From assembly GCA_900768515.1 (NCBI GenBank), contig CAAGDG010000123.1, positions 1-39,050 on the forward strand: a stretch of DNA of 39,050 nucleotides, written 5' to 3'. Position 1 is the first letter of the stretch; each line of letters begins with the position of its first letter. The stretch is from Lentisphaeria bacterium. GTDB lineage: Bacteria > Verrucomicrobiota > Lentisphaeria > Victivallales > Victivallaceae. The translations under genes and the position numbers were made by a program. Shown piece after piece: positions 8,386 to 14,340 of this stretch. Below the pieces are notes generated by a model. That model ran no database searches. It saw only the letters and a list, made by a program, of their open reading frames with translations, and had not been told where the DNA came from.

Positions 8386-10071
8386 ATGCGCAGTGATATC
8401 ATGAAGAAAGGCGCGGAGCGTGCTCCGCACCGTGCGCTGATGCGCGCCACCGGGCTGAAGAGCGGAGATTTCGACAAGCCGTTCATCGGGGTCTGCAACT
8501 CCTATACGAACATCGTCCCCGGGCACTGTCACCTGAAGAAGGTCGGCGAGATCATCTGCGAAGCGATCCGTGAGGCGGGCGGCGTTCCTTACGAATTCAA
8601 CACCATCGCGGTCTGCGACGGGATCGCGATGGGGCACAAGGGGATGAAGTATTCGCTGGCCAGCCGCGAGATCATTGCGGACAGCGTTGAAACCATGGGG
8701 ATGGCGCATCCCTTCGACGCGATGATCTGCATTCCGAACTGCGACAAGGTGGTTCCGGGGATGCTGATGGGCGCGATGCGGCTCAATATCCCGACCATTT
8801 TCGCCTCGGGCGGGCCGATGCGCGCGGGGCGTCCGCAGAAGGAGGGCGGTCCGGAGACCGACCTGATTTCGATTTTTGAAGGCGTTGCGGCCAACCGGGT
8901 CGGGAAACTCAGCGACGAGGGGCTCGAGGAACTGGAATGCAGCGCCTGTCCCGGTCCGGGTTCCTGTTCCGGGATGTTCACGGCGAACAGCATGAACTGC
9001 CTCTGCGAAGCGCTCGGCATCGCGCTGCCCGGCAACGGGACGATCGCCGCCGATTCGGAGGAGCGGGTCGAACACTGGAAGCGTTCGGCCCGTCGAATTG
9101 TCGAACTTGCGAAGATGAAGGATGCTCCGACTGCGCGCGATTTTGCGACGCCGACCGCGTTTCAGAATGCGCTGGTGCTCGACATGGCGATGGGCGGGTC
9201 CTCAAACACGGTGCTGCACACTCTGGCGATCGCCAACGAAGCGGGGACGCAGCTTGACCTCAAGAAGCTTGATGAAATTTCGGCGCGCACGCCGAACATC
9301 TGCAAACTCGCGCCCTCGGTACAGTATCACATCGTCGAGGACGGGAACCGGATCGGCGGGATCATGGCGATTCTCAAGGAGATCAGCAAGGTGCCGGGGC
9401 TGATTGACGGTTCGGCGCCGACGGTTTCGGGCCGGACGCTGGCGGAGCAATTCGAAGGGGCGCCGGAACCGGATGGGACGGTGCTGCGTCCGCTGTCGAA
9501 TCCCTACAGCGCCAAGGGCGGGTTGGCGATTCTTTTCGGGAACCTGGCCGAAAAAGGATGCGTGGTGAAGGTTGCCGGTGTTGCGAAGGCGATGCTGACG
9601 CACCGGGGGCCGGCGGTGATCTTCGACAGCGAAGAGGAGGCCGGAGAGGGCATTCTTGCCGGAAAGGTCAAGGCCGGCGATGTGGTGGTGATCCGCTACG
9701 AGGGGCCGAAGGGCGGACCCGGCATGCAGGAGATGCTTGCGCCGACCAGTTACATTATGGGACGGGGGCTCGGGGAGAGTGTGGCACTGATCACAGACGG
9801 CCGGTTCTCCGGCGGCACCCGCGGCGCCTGCATCGGGCATGTGAGTCCGGAAGCTGCCGCGGGCGGACTGATCGGCCTGGTTGAGCCGGGCGATATGATT
9901 TCGATCGACATTCCCAACCGGAGCATCACGCTGGAGGTGCCGGAAGAGGAGATCGCGCGGCGTCGTGCGGCTTGGAAGCCGCGGGAGCCGAAGATCAAGA
10001 CCGGTTATCTGGCGCGTTATGCCGCGATGGCGACGAGCGCGGATACCGGCGGCGTGCTCCGGGTCAAATAA
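8386..10071 (+). CDS. ilvD: Dihydroxy-acid dehydratase
   Basis: Converts 2,3-dihydroxy-isovalerate and its isoleucine-pathway homologue to the 2-keto acids in branched-chain amino acid synthesis. An iron-sulfur enzyme of 561 aa (short class, about 555-565). Likely cluster ligands are C48 (VPGHCHL), C119 (IPNCDK) and C194 (GSCSGMF); the spacing is close to that of [2Fe-2S] members, and an oxygen-sensitive [4Fe-4S] version cannot be excluded. Other landmarks are DMAMGGSSNTVLH, the ITDGRFSGGTRG segment and a GHVSPEAAAGG end. An in-frame ATG lies at 8350, but AAGGAG at 8372-8377 is 8 nt from the ATG at 8386, so that start is used. It appears to be monocistronic, with a terminator just after the stop. 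No other ilv genes are in the window. Confidence 0.96.
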   Translation: MRSDIMKKGAERAPHRALMRATGLKSGDFDKPFIGVCNSYTNIVPGHCHLKKVGEIICEAIREAGGVPYEFNTIAVCDGIAMGHKGMKYSLASREIIADSVETMGMAHPFDAMICIPNCDKVVPGMLMGAMRLNIPTIFASGGPMRAGRPQKEGGPETDLISIFEGVAANRVGKLSDEGLEELECSACPGPGSCSGMFTANSMNCLCEALGIALPGNGTIAADSEERVEHWKRSARRIVELAKMKDAPTARDFATPTAFQNALVLDMAMGGSSNTVLHTLAIANEAGTQLDLKKLDEISARTPNICKLAPSVQYHIVEDGNRIGGIMAILKEISKVPGLIDGSAPTVSGRTLAEQFEGAPEPDGTVLRPLSNPYSAKGGLAILFGNLAEKGCVVKVAGVAKAMLTHRGPAVIFDSEEEAGEGILAGKVKAGDVVVIRYEGPKGGPGMQEMLAPTSYIMGRGLGESVALITDGRFSGGTRGACIGHVSPEAAAGGLIGLVEPGDMISIDIPNRSITLEVPEEEIARRRAAWKPREPKIKTGYLARYAAMATSADTGGVLRVK

Positions 10072-10093
10072 TCCGGTATATCGAAGCCGAGGG

Positions 10094-10135
10094 AACCGGT
10101 TCGCCTTTGGGGGAGGCGGACCGGTTTTCTGTTTT
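10094..10135 (+). terminator. Rho-independent terminator after ilvD
   Basis: Two 13-nt arms (10094-10106 and 10114-10126) pair with a single G-U position around a 7-nt loop and are followed by a T-rich tail (10127-10135). It begins 23 nt after the ilvD stop. Confidence 0.8.
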
Positions 10136-10197
10136 GTGGAAAACCCGGGGAAGACTGATTTCTTCCGGAGGATCCTGGGGGATCTGGAGCCGCTTCC

Positions 10198-10496
10198 CTG
10201 CGTGGCTTGGTCCCGGTTCTCCTGCGTGACGTGGTTCCGTTTTCCCGGCGTACGCGGCCCGGTTCCTCTGCGTGGCCTGGTCCCGGTTTTCCCGGCGTAC
10301 GCGGCCCGGTTCCTCTGCGTGGCTTGGTCCCGGTTTTCCCGGCGTACGCGGCCCGGTTCCTCTGCGTGGCTTGGTCCCGTTTTCCCCGGCGTACGCGGCC
10401 CGGTTCCTCTGCGTGGCTTGGTCCCGTTTTCCCGGCGTACGCGGCCCGGTTCCTCTGCGTGGCTTGGTCCCGTTTTCCCGGCGTACGCGGCCCGGA
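10198..10496. repeat. Tandem array of 46/47-bp units
   Basis: One partial unit (10198-10221) and six near-identical units starting at 10222, 10268, 10315, 10362, 10409 and 10455. Each begins CTGCGTGGCTTGGTCCCG, runs through TTTTCCCGGCGTACGCGG and ends CCCGGTTCCT. Units are 46 or 47 bp, so the reading frame shifts from unit to unit and the open frames crossing the array on both strands are unlikely to be coding. Each unit holds the palindrome GCGTACGC. The first full unit differs (GCGTGACGTGGTTCCG) and is the one most like the repeat at 1-140. Together with the ilvD terminator and the inverted repeat at 10552-10586 this accounts for most of the 10072-10530 gap; 10136-10197 holds nothing I recognise. 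Confidence 0.92.
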
Positions 10497-10530
10497 GCCA
10501 TTCATCTCTCCGGACCTTGCCTTCTCCGCC

Positions 10531-11721
10531 TCAAGTATCCAGCTTTTCTTTGCTTACTTTCTTTTCACTGAGAAAAGAAAGTAAGCGGGAGGAGGAGAAG
10601 CCGATGATGGCCATGAAGGCGATGGCGCAGCGTAAGTTGGAGATGTGGGAGATGAAGCCGATGACAGGGGGTGCGAGGAGGAATCCGAAGAAACTGATGG
10701 TTGAAACCGCGGCGATGGCGGCGCCCGGGGCCATGGTTCTGGAGCGGCCGGCGAGGCTGTAGCAGAGCGGAACAACGGCGGAGGTGCCGAGTCCGACGAT
10801 GCCGAATCCGATGGTGGCCGGGAGGAGCCAGGGGAAGAAGACGGCGATCAGCATGCCGCATGCGACGAGACATCCGCAGAGGCGGATGACGCGGATGGCG
10901 CCGATGCGTCCGACGAGGCGGTCGGCGGAGAAGCGTCCGATGGTGACTGCGGCCATGAACGTGACGTAACCGAGTTGATAGAAACGTTCGTTGCATCGGA
11001 CGACGCTTTCGAAGAAGACGCCGCTCCAGTCGAACATGGTGCCTTCACTGGCCATGGCGCCGAAGGTGACGAATCCGAGGATGAGGACGGTGCGGTCGAA
11101 CTGGAGGCCTGTTTTTCTGCGTTCTGGTTTGAGGTCCTGATTCAGAAGGGCGGAGTGGAAAGCCGCGGCGCCGGCGGCGACGGCGGCGAAGGTCAACCAG
11201 TACTGGGTCTGGAGGGAGACGTTCCAGCGTACCATGAGCATGGTGATGATTCCGCCGAGGAATCCGCCGATGCTCCAGAATCCGTGGAAAGCGGCCATGA
11301 TGCTGCGTTCGTAGCGGCGCTCGACCGAGACGCCCTGGGCGTTGACCGAGATGGTGGTGGAATTCATTCCGACGCCGTAGAGGAAGAGCGAGACGGCCAG
11401 AGCGGTTAAGGATCCGGTCTGGATGGCGATGCCGGCGAAGCAGAGCATCAGAGCGGTGCCTGCGGCGGCGTAGCCGACGACGCGACGGCTTCCGACGCGG
11501 CTGACCAGCCATCCGGCGAAGGGCATGGAGAAGAGCTGGCCGAACGGGAGAAGCAGCAGGAGTCCGCCGAGCTGGGCGTCGTTGAGCTGCAGAAGGATTT
11601 TGACTTCGGGGATTCGGCTGGCCCAGCTGGAGAAGATGACTCCCTGCATGAGGAAGAAAAGGAACGTTGCAAGCCGCGCGCGGCGCGCTTCTGGTGGGAC
11701 CGTTTTGACAGCAGCAGACAT
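10531..11721 (-). CDS. MFS transporter, YbjJ-like
   Basis: Major facilitator superfamily protein of about 396 aa with roughly 12 hydrophobic segments. The start of the fold (ATFLFFLMQGVIFSSWASR, then LQLNDAQLGGLLLLLPFGQL and the loop SRVGSRRVV) resembles the YbjJ/fucose-permease-like branch; the substrate is unknown. The frame opens at an ATG at 11805, but that ATG and its next codons are themselves the promoter -10 box. The ATG at 11721 (SAAVKTVPP), with GGAGG 11 nt upstream, is the likely start. The last about 15 residues (SFLSEKKVSKEKLDT) are encoded by the dispersed repeat and inverted repeat at 10536-10586, so the natural C-terminus has probably been replaced. It converges on ilvD. Confidence 0.9.
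   Translation of the reverse strand: MSAAVKTVPPEARRARLATFLFFLMQGVIFSSWASRIPEVKILLQLNDAQLGGLLLLLPFGQLFSMPFAGWLVSRVGSRRVVGYAAAGTALMLCFAGIAIQTGSLTALAVSLFLYGVGMNSTTISVNAQGVSVERRYERSIMAAFHGFWSIGGFLGGIITMLMVRWNVSLQTQYWLTFAAVAAGAAAFHSALLNQDLKPERRKTGLQFDRTVLILGFVTFGAMASEGTMFDWSGVFFESVVRCNERFYQLGYVTFMAAVTIGRFSADRLVGRIGAIRVIRLCGCLVACGMLIAVFFPWLLPATIGFGIVGLGTSAVVPLCYSLAGRSRTMAPGAAIAAVSTISFFGFLLAPPVIGFISHISNLRCAIAFMAIIGFSSSRLLSFLSEKKVSKEKLDT
10536..10570 (-). repeat. Dispersed copy of the left-edge repeat
   Basis: On the minus strand 10570-10540 matches positions 98-128 at about 30 of 31 bases (shared CAGTGAAAAGAAAGTA and GCAAAGAAAAGCTG). Similarity fades into GATACTTGAGG, against GAGTACTTTGGG at the left edge. 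It overlaps the last codons of the MFS gene. Confidence 0.8.
10552..10586. repeat. Perfect 15-bp inverted repeat with 5-nt loop
   Basis: GCTTACTTTCTTTTC (10552-10566), loop ACTGA, GAAAAGAAAGTAAGC (10572-10586). The arms are AT-rich with no T-run after the stem, so it is not a classical terminator, though it lies between two converging genes and could stop or protect either transcript. It falls inside the last codons of the MFS gene. Confidence 0.85.
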
Positions 11722-11769
11722 GATTTCGGAATCCTCCGGAGATGGCGCCGCCGGGAGAGGCAGCCTGAT

Positions 11770-11798
11770 TTTCCGTTTCTCTGTTATTGGTTTATAAT
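11770..11798 (+). promoter_or_regulatory. Possible plus-strand promoter back-to-back with the MFS promoter
   Basis: A perfect TATAAT (11793-11798) lies 17 nt after a weak TTTCCG (11770-11775). Transcription would begin near 11805 and run into the GGAG-rich hairpins and the small open frame at 11840-11980. The -35 is poor, so activity is uncertain. Confidence 0.35.
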
Positions 11799-11824
11799 AT
11801 AGCATGGATTCCTGTAATTTTCAA
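11796..11824 (-). promoter_or_regulatory. Promoter of the MFS gene
   Basis: On the minus strand TTGAAA (11819-11824), 17 nt, TATATT (11796-11801). This is one of the best matches in the window. It fixes the translation start downstream at 11721, with a leader of about 65-70 nt. Its -10 overlaps a plus-strand TATAAT (11793-11798), so the site may be bidirectional. Confidence 0.7.
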
Positions 11825-11896
11825 TCCCCGCGGAGGGGAATGATGCCGGGGAGGAGAGTTGCCCGGAGGGGCAATAAGAAAACCATTTGGTTTTTT
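11825..11896 (+). other. Cluster of three hairpins, two with GGA-type loops
   Basis: Hairpin 1: TCCCC / loop GCGGA / GGGGA (11825-11839). Hairpin 2: TTGCCC / loop GGAG / GGGCAA (11859-11874). Hairpin 3: AAAACC / loop ATTT / GGTTTT followed by two further T (11879-11896), terminator-like. Between the first two lies GGGGAGGAGAG. Loop GGA motifs are how CsrA/RsmA-titrating RNAs present binding sites, and GGAG is also complementary to the CUCCU motifs of the RNA that follows. Whether this stretch is transcribed is unknown. Confidence 0.4.
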
Positions 11897-11980
11897 CGGG
11901 GTGAAAAAAAGAAGAATTTATACGAAAAAAACGGGAAAACGGGAGGAAAGCATTTGAATTTGAAAAATAAACGCTTATAG
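11840..11980 (+). CDS. Possible small ORF, 46-aa very basic peptide
   Basis: Two adjacent ATGs (11840, 11843) follow GGAGG at 11832-11836 by 3 and 6 nt. The frame runs 46 codons to a TAG at 11978-11980. The peptide is extremely rich in lysine and arginine (PGRRVARRGNKK, then IWFFRGEKKKN, ending KNKRL). I recognise no family. Its AAA-heavy codon use is unlike the GC-rich neighbours and may only reflect an AT-rich intergenic stretch. The same DNA can instead be read as a GGAG-loop RNA (next entry); the two readings compete. A good ribosome-binding site and an upstream TATAAT favour the peptide. Confidence 0.25.
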   Translation: MMPGRRVARRGNKKTIWFFRGEKKKNLYEKNGKTGGKHLNLKNKRL

Positions 11981-11981
11981 T
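11954..11981 (+). promoter_or_regulatory. Promoter of the candidate small RNA
   Basis: TTGAAT (11954-11959), 16 nt, TATAGT (11976-11981). The expected start, 7-8 nt downstream, falls at 11988-11989, exactly the first base of the closing stem of the RNA. The architecture matches the ffs promoter (TTGAAG, 16 nt, TATAGT). Confidence 0.65.
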
Positions 11982-11988
11982 AAGAACT

Positions 11989-12085
11989 GTTCAAGGTTTT
12001 GTCTGTTCAGGCTCCTATACGCAATTTCTCCTCTTCATAATTACTCCTCTAAGCGTCTGGGCGATGAAACCTTGAACTTTTTTTT
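11989..12085 (+). ncRNA. Candidate small RNA with three CUCCU motifs
   Basis: A self-contained transcription unit of about 97 nt with its own promoter, no credible reading frame, and a closing stem GTTCAAGGTTT (11989-11999) / AAACCTTGAAC (12067-12077) followed by eight T (12078-12085), a strong terminator. Inside, CAG (12008-12010) can pair with CTG (12057-12059) and ACGC (12019-12022) with GCGT (12053-12056), leaving an asymmetric bulge and a large apical loop. CTCCT occurs at 12012, 12028 and 12044, exactly 16 nt apart, all in predicted unpaired regions. CUCCU is the complement of the AGGAG ribosome-binding sites used by genes here, so a translation-repressing RNA is plausible. It is not SRP RNA (found elsewhere) and too short and differently built for 6S, tmRNA or RNase P RNA. 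Confidence 0.6.
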
Positions 12086-12110
12086 ATGCCTGGAAGGGGG
12101 AAGGCGGCAG

Positions 12111-12132
12111 ACAACCATGGAGTTGTTTTTTT
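12111..12132 (+). terminator. Second terminator-like hairpin
   Basis: ACAAC (12111-12115), loop CATGGA, GTTGT (12122-12126), then six more T (12127-12132). It lies 26 nt after the T-run of the small RNA and may be a back-up terminator. The stem is only 5 bp. Confidence 0.4.
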
Positions 12133-12152
12133 GTTTTTCACCTTTTCGAAAG

Positions 12153-12181
12153 TTGCGTGATTTCCGGTGGCGTGTTATCTT
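12153..12181 (+). promoter_or_regulatory. Possible promoter of the 5' nuclease gene
   Basis: TTGCGT (12153-12158), 17 nt, TATCTT (12176-12181), about 60 nt before the ATG at 12240. The match is moderate. Between them AACCG and CGGTT arms could form a weak leader hairpin. This closes the 11806-12239 gap between genes. Confidence 0.35.
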
Positions 12182-12239
12182 AACCGAAAAAAAACGAACC
12201 GTGCGCCGATAACGGTTTTGAAAAGGGGAAGAGAGTTCA

Positions 12240-13148
12240 ATGGCGGGTGAAGAAGTACTTCTGATCGATGCGTTCTCGCAGATATTCCGGGCATATTACG
12301 CGATTCGCAGTTTGAGCAACTCCCGCGGGGAACCGACCAACGCGGTCTTCGTGTTCACCCGGCTGCTGCTGAAGCTGCAGCAGGAGTTTCCCGGACGGCG
12401 CGGTGCGCTGCTCTTCGACTGCGGCCGGGTGGCGTTCCGGCAGGAGCTGGCGCCGGATTACAAGGCGAACCGTCCGCCGATGCCGGAGGATCTGAGTGTC
12501 CAGGTGCCGGTGATCCGCGAAATGGCGGAGGCGTTCGGGTGGCCGCTGCTGGAGGAGCCGGAGTATGAGGCGGACGATTTGATTGCGGCGATTGCGCGCG
12601 CGGTTTCCGGTCCGGTGCGGATCATCAGTTCCGACAAGGATCTTGCCCAGCTGGTCGACGAGCGGGTGCGGATGCTGGTGCCGGACCGGAAGAATACCGG
12701 TTTTGAAGAGCGCGATGCCGCGAAAGTGGTGGAGAAATTCGGAGTTGTTCCGGAGCTTCTGGTCGATTACCTCGCTTTGCTCGGCGACAGTTCGGACAAC
12801 ATTCCGGGAGTTCCGGGGGTCGGTCAGAAGACCGCCGCGCTGATTCTGAATACGCTGGGGCCGGCGGAGACCTGGCTGGCGGATCCGGGGGTGCTGGCCG
12901 GCTCCAGATACCGGGAGAAGCTGGAACCGTTTTTCGACCGGATCGAAAACAACCGGCGGCTGATCCGGCTGCGCGATGACCTGCCGTCCCGTTTCGACGA
13001 CCTCGAAACGGTGCTGCGCCGGCGGGAACCGGATTGGGAAAAAATTCGCGGGTTGTGCGAGAAGACGGAGCTGCGCAGCATTCTGCGGGAGCTTCCTTCC
13101 GGAACCGCTCCGGCGGCGGAGGAGCTTGAGCAGGGCGAACTTTTCTGA
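12240..13148 (+). CDS. Stand-alone 5'-3' exonuclease (PolA N-terminal domain type)
   Basis: A flap endonuclease / 5' nuclease of 302 aa corresponding to the N-terminal nuclease domain of DNA polymerase I, without 3'-5' exonuclease or polymerase domains. The acidic metal-binding positions are visible in order: LLIDAF (about residue 9), LLFDCGR, EYEADDLIAAIA, ISSDKDLAQLV and LGDSSDNIPGVPGVGQKTA, the last including the helix-hairpin-helix that binds DNA. The YKANRPPMPEDL segment is the usual helical arch. It would remove RNA primers and flaps during Okazaki-fragment maturation. The protein ends naturally (EELEQGELF), not by frameshift: no polymerase sequence follows. A separate polymerase-domain gene may lie elsewhere. 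Confidence 0.93.
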   Translation: MAGEEVLLIDAFSQIFRAYYAIRSLSNSRGEPTNAVFVFTRLLLKLQQEFPGRRGALLFDCGRVAFRQELAPDYKANRPPMPEDLSVQVPVIREMAEAFGWPLLEEPEYEADDLIAAIARAVSGPVRIISSDKDLAQLVDERVRMLVPDRKNTGFEERDAAKVVEKFGVVPELLVDYLALLGDSSDNIPGVPGVGQKTAALILNTLGPAETWLADPGVLAGSRYREKLEPFFDRIENNRRLIRLRDDLPSRFDDLETVLRRREPDWEKIRGLCEKTELRSILRELPSGTAPAAEELEQGELF

Positions 13149-13202
13149 GTGCGCGGAGGACGTGATTTGCGGAGTCCGGAGGCGTTGTTTTAAAAGCGGA
13201 TA

Positions 13203-13230
13203 TTGATTTTTTCGGGATTGGGAGTATATT
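13203..13230 (+). promoter_or_regulatory. accD: accD promoter
   Basis: TTGATT (13203-13208), 16 nt, TATATT (13225-13230). The leader of about 75 nt holds a strong hairpin (GCGCCGGC / GAGGG / GCCGGTGC, near 13264-13284) and a GGAG 11 nt before the ATG. Confidence 0.6.
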
Positions 13231-13313
13231 AAGTACCTGACTGTTGCAATTTAATATCGGTGTGCGCCGGCGAGGGGCCGGTGCTTCGGGGGTTAACTGG
13301 AGTTTAAAACGTT

Positions 13314-14168
13314 ATGTCATTATTCAGCAGCGGCAAATATTCCACCTTGCGGATGCCGACCAGCGGGGAACGCCGGATGGTGATTCCGGACGGGTCCTGG
13401 GTGAAGTGCAAGAACTGCGGTCAGACGCTCTACACCGACCGCCTCTCCGACAATCTTCTGGTCTGCTGGTACTGCAACTCCCATCTGCCGATGGCGGCGC
13501 ATGCGCGGATTGTTTCGCTGACCGATCCGGACAGCTTTGTGGAGCTGGATGCCAACCTCCGTTCGGTTGATTCGCTCGGGTTCACCGACAGCAAATCCTA
13601 CTCTGACCGTCTGGCGGAAAGCGAGAAGAAGACCGGGCTGCACGATGCGATTGTCTGCGGTTCGGCCAAGCTGGACGGGCGGCCCTATTTTCTCGGGGTG
13701 ATGGACTTCCGCTTCATGGGCGCTTCGATGGGTTCTGTCGTCGGGGAAAAAATCACCCGTCTGGTGGAGGCGGCGACCGCCGCCAAGCAGCCGGTGGTGA
13801 TCGTGACCGCGTCGGGCGGCGCCCGGATGCAGGAGGGGATTCTCAGTTTGATGCAGATGGCGAAGACCTGCGGCGCACTGGAACGGCATGCCGAGGCCGG
13901 GCTGCCGTATTTTGCGATTCTGACCAATCCGACTTACGGCGGAGTGACCGCGTCCTTTGCCGCGATCGGGGATGTGATTCTGGCCGAACCCGGCGCCATG
14001 ATTGGATTTGCCGGTCCGCGTGTGATTCAGGAGACCACCAACTCGAAGCTTCCGGAGGGGTTCCAGACTGCGGAATTCCTGCTGGAAAAAGGGCTGATCG
14101 ACCGGGTGGTGGAGCGCAAAAATTTGCGCAAAGAACTTGGGATGCTGCTTGAAGTTTTCAGAAAATAG
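13314..14168 (+). CDS. accD: Acetyl-CoA carboxylase carboxyltransferase subunit beta
   Basis: Beta half of the carboxyltransferase that makes malonyl-CoA for fatty acid synthesis; it partners AccA, which is not in the window. 284 aa, the usual length. The N-terminal zinc ribbon has C32, C35, C51 and C54 (WVKCKNCG and VCWYCN). The crotonase-like core shows VVIVTASGGARMQEG and YGGVTASFAAIGDVILAEPG, then GFAGPRVIQET with LPEGFQTAEFLLEKGLID at the end. The SRP RNA gene begins about 23 nt after its stop, and the ffs -35 box lies inside its last codons. Confidence 0.97.
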   Translation: MSLFSSGKYSTLRMPTSGERRMVIPDGSWVKCKNCGQTLYTDRLSDNLLVCWYCNSHLPMAAHARIVSLTDPDSFVELDANLRSVDSLGFTDSKSYSDRLAESEKKTGLHDAIVCGSAKLDGRPYFLGVMDFRFMGASMGSVVGEKITRLVEAATAAKQPVVIVTASGGARMQEGILSLMQMAKTCGALERHAEAGLPYFAILTNPTYGGVTASFAAIGDVILAEPGAMIGFAGPRVIQETTNSKLPEGFQTAEFLLEKGLIDRVVERKNLRKELGMLLEVFRK

Positions 14169-14176
14169 GATATAGT
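14149..14176 (+). promoter_or_regulatory. ffs: ffs promoter
   Basis: TTGAAG (14149-14154, within the end of accD), 16 nt, TATAGT (14171-14176). This predicts a start near 14183 and a short 5' leader to be trimmed. An alternative -10, TACGAT (14182-14187), would place the start directly at the mature end (14192) but lacks a -35. Confidence 0.5.
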
Positions 14177-14191
14177 ACTGTTACGATGTTT

Positions 14192-14301
14192 GTCGCCGGG
14201 CCGGACCCCGTGCGTTGTCAAAAGTGCCAACCGAGTCAGGTGGGGAACCAAGCAGCTCTACGCGATTTTTTGACAGGCCACGGGTCATCTGACCCGGCGA
14301 C
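14192..14301 (+). ncRNA. ffs: Signal recognition particle RNA (4.5S type)
   Basis: RNA scaffold of the bacterial SRP, partner of Ffh. The hallmark domain IV is intact: GTCAGG (14235-14240), stem TGG, tetraloop GGAA (14244-14247), stem CCA, AGCAGC (14251-14256). The rest folds back as one long hairpin: GTCGCCGGG at the 5' end pairs perfectly with CCCGGCGAC at the 3' end, then GACCC-GTG with CACGGGTC, then TTGTCAAAA with TTTTGACAG. The T-run at 14304-14309 makes it terminate by its own structure. About 110 nt, the size of the small bacterial form without an Alu domain. It lies between accD and rph. Confidence 0.93.
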
Positions 14302-14340
14302 TCTTTTTTGGAACCGAATTCGTGTGGAAGAGAGGCGAGT

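Noticed and set aside
10198..10496. CRISPR array
   Set aside because: Units are contiguous with no unique spacers, and no cas genes are present.
9965..10762. Open frames crossing the 46/47-bp repeat array on both strands
   Set aside because: Unit length is not a multiple of three, the frames have no ribosome-binding sites, and several frames are open at once because the unit lacks stop codons.
11989..12085. SRP RNA, 6S RNA or an attenuator of the 5' nuclease gene
   Set aside because: It lacks the GGAA tetraloop and AGCAGC of SRP RNA (found at 14192), is half the length of 6S RNA, and the 155-nt gap after its terminator holds a separate possible promoter for the nuclease gene; attenuation cannot be fully excluded.
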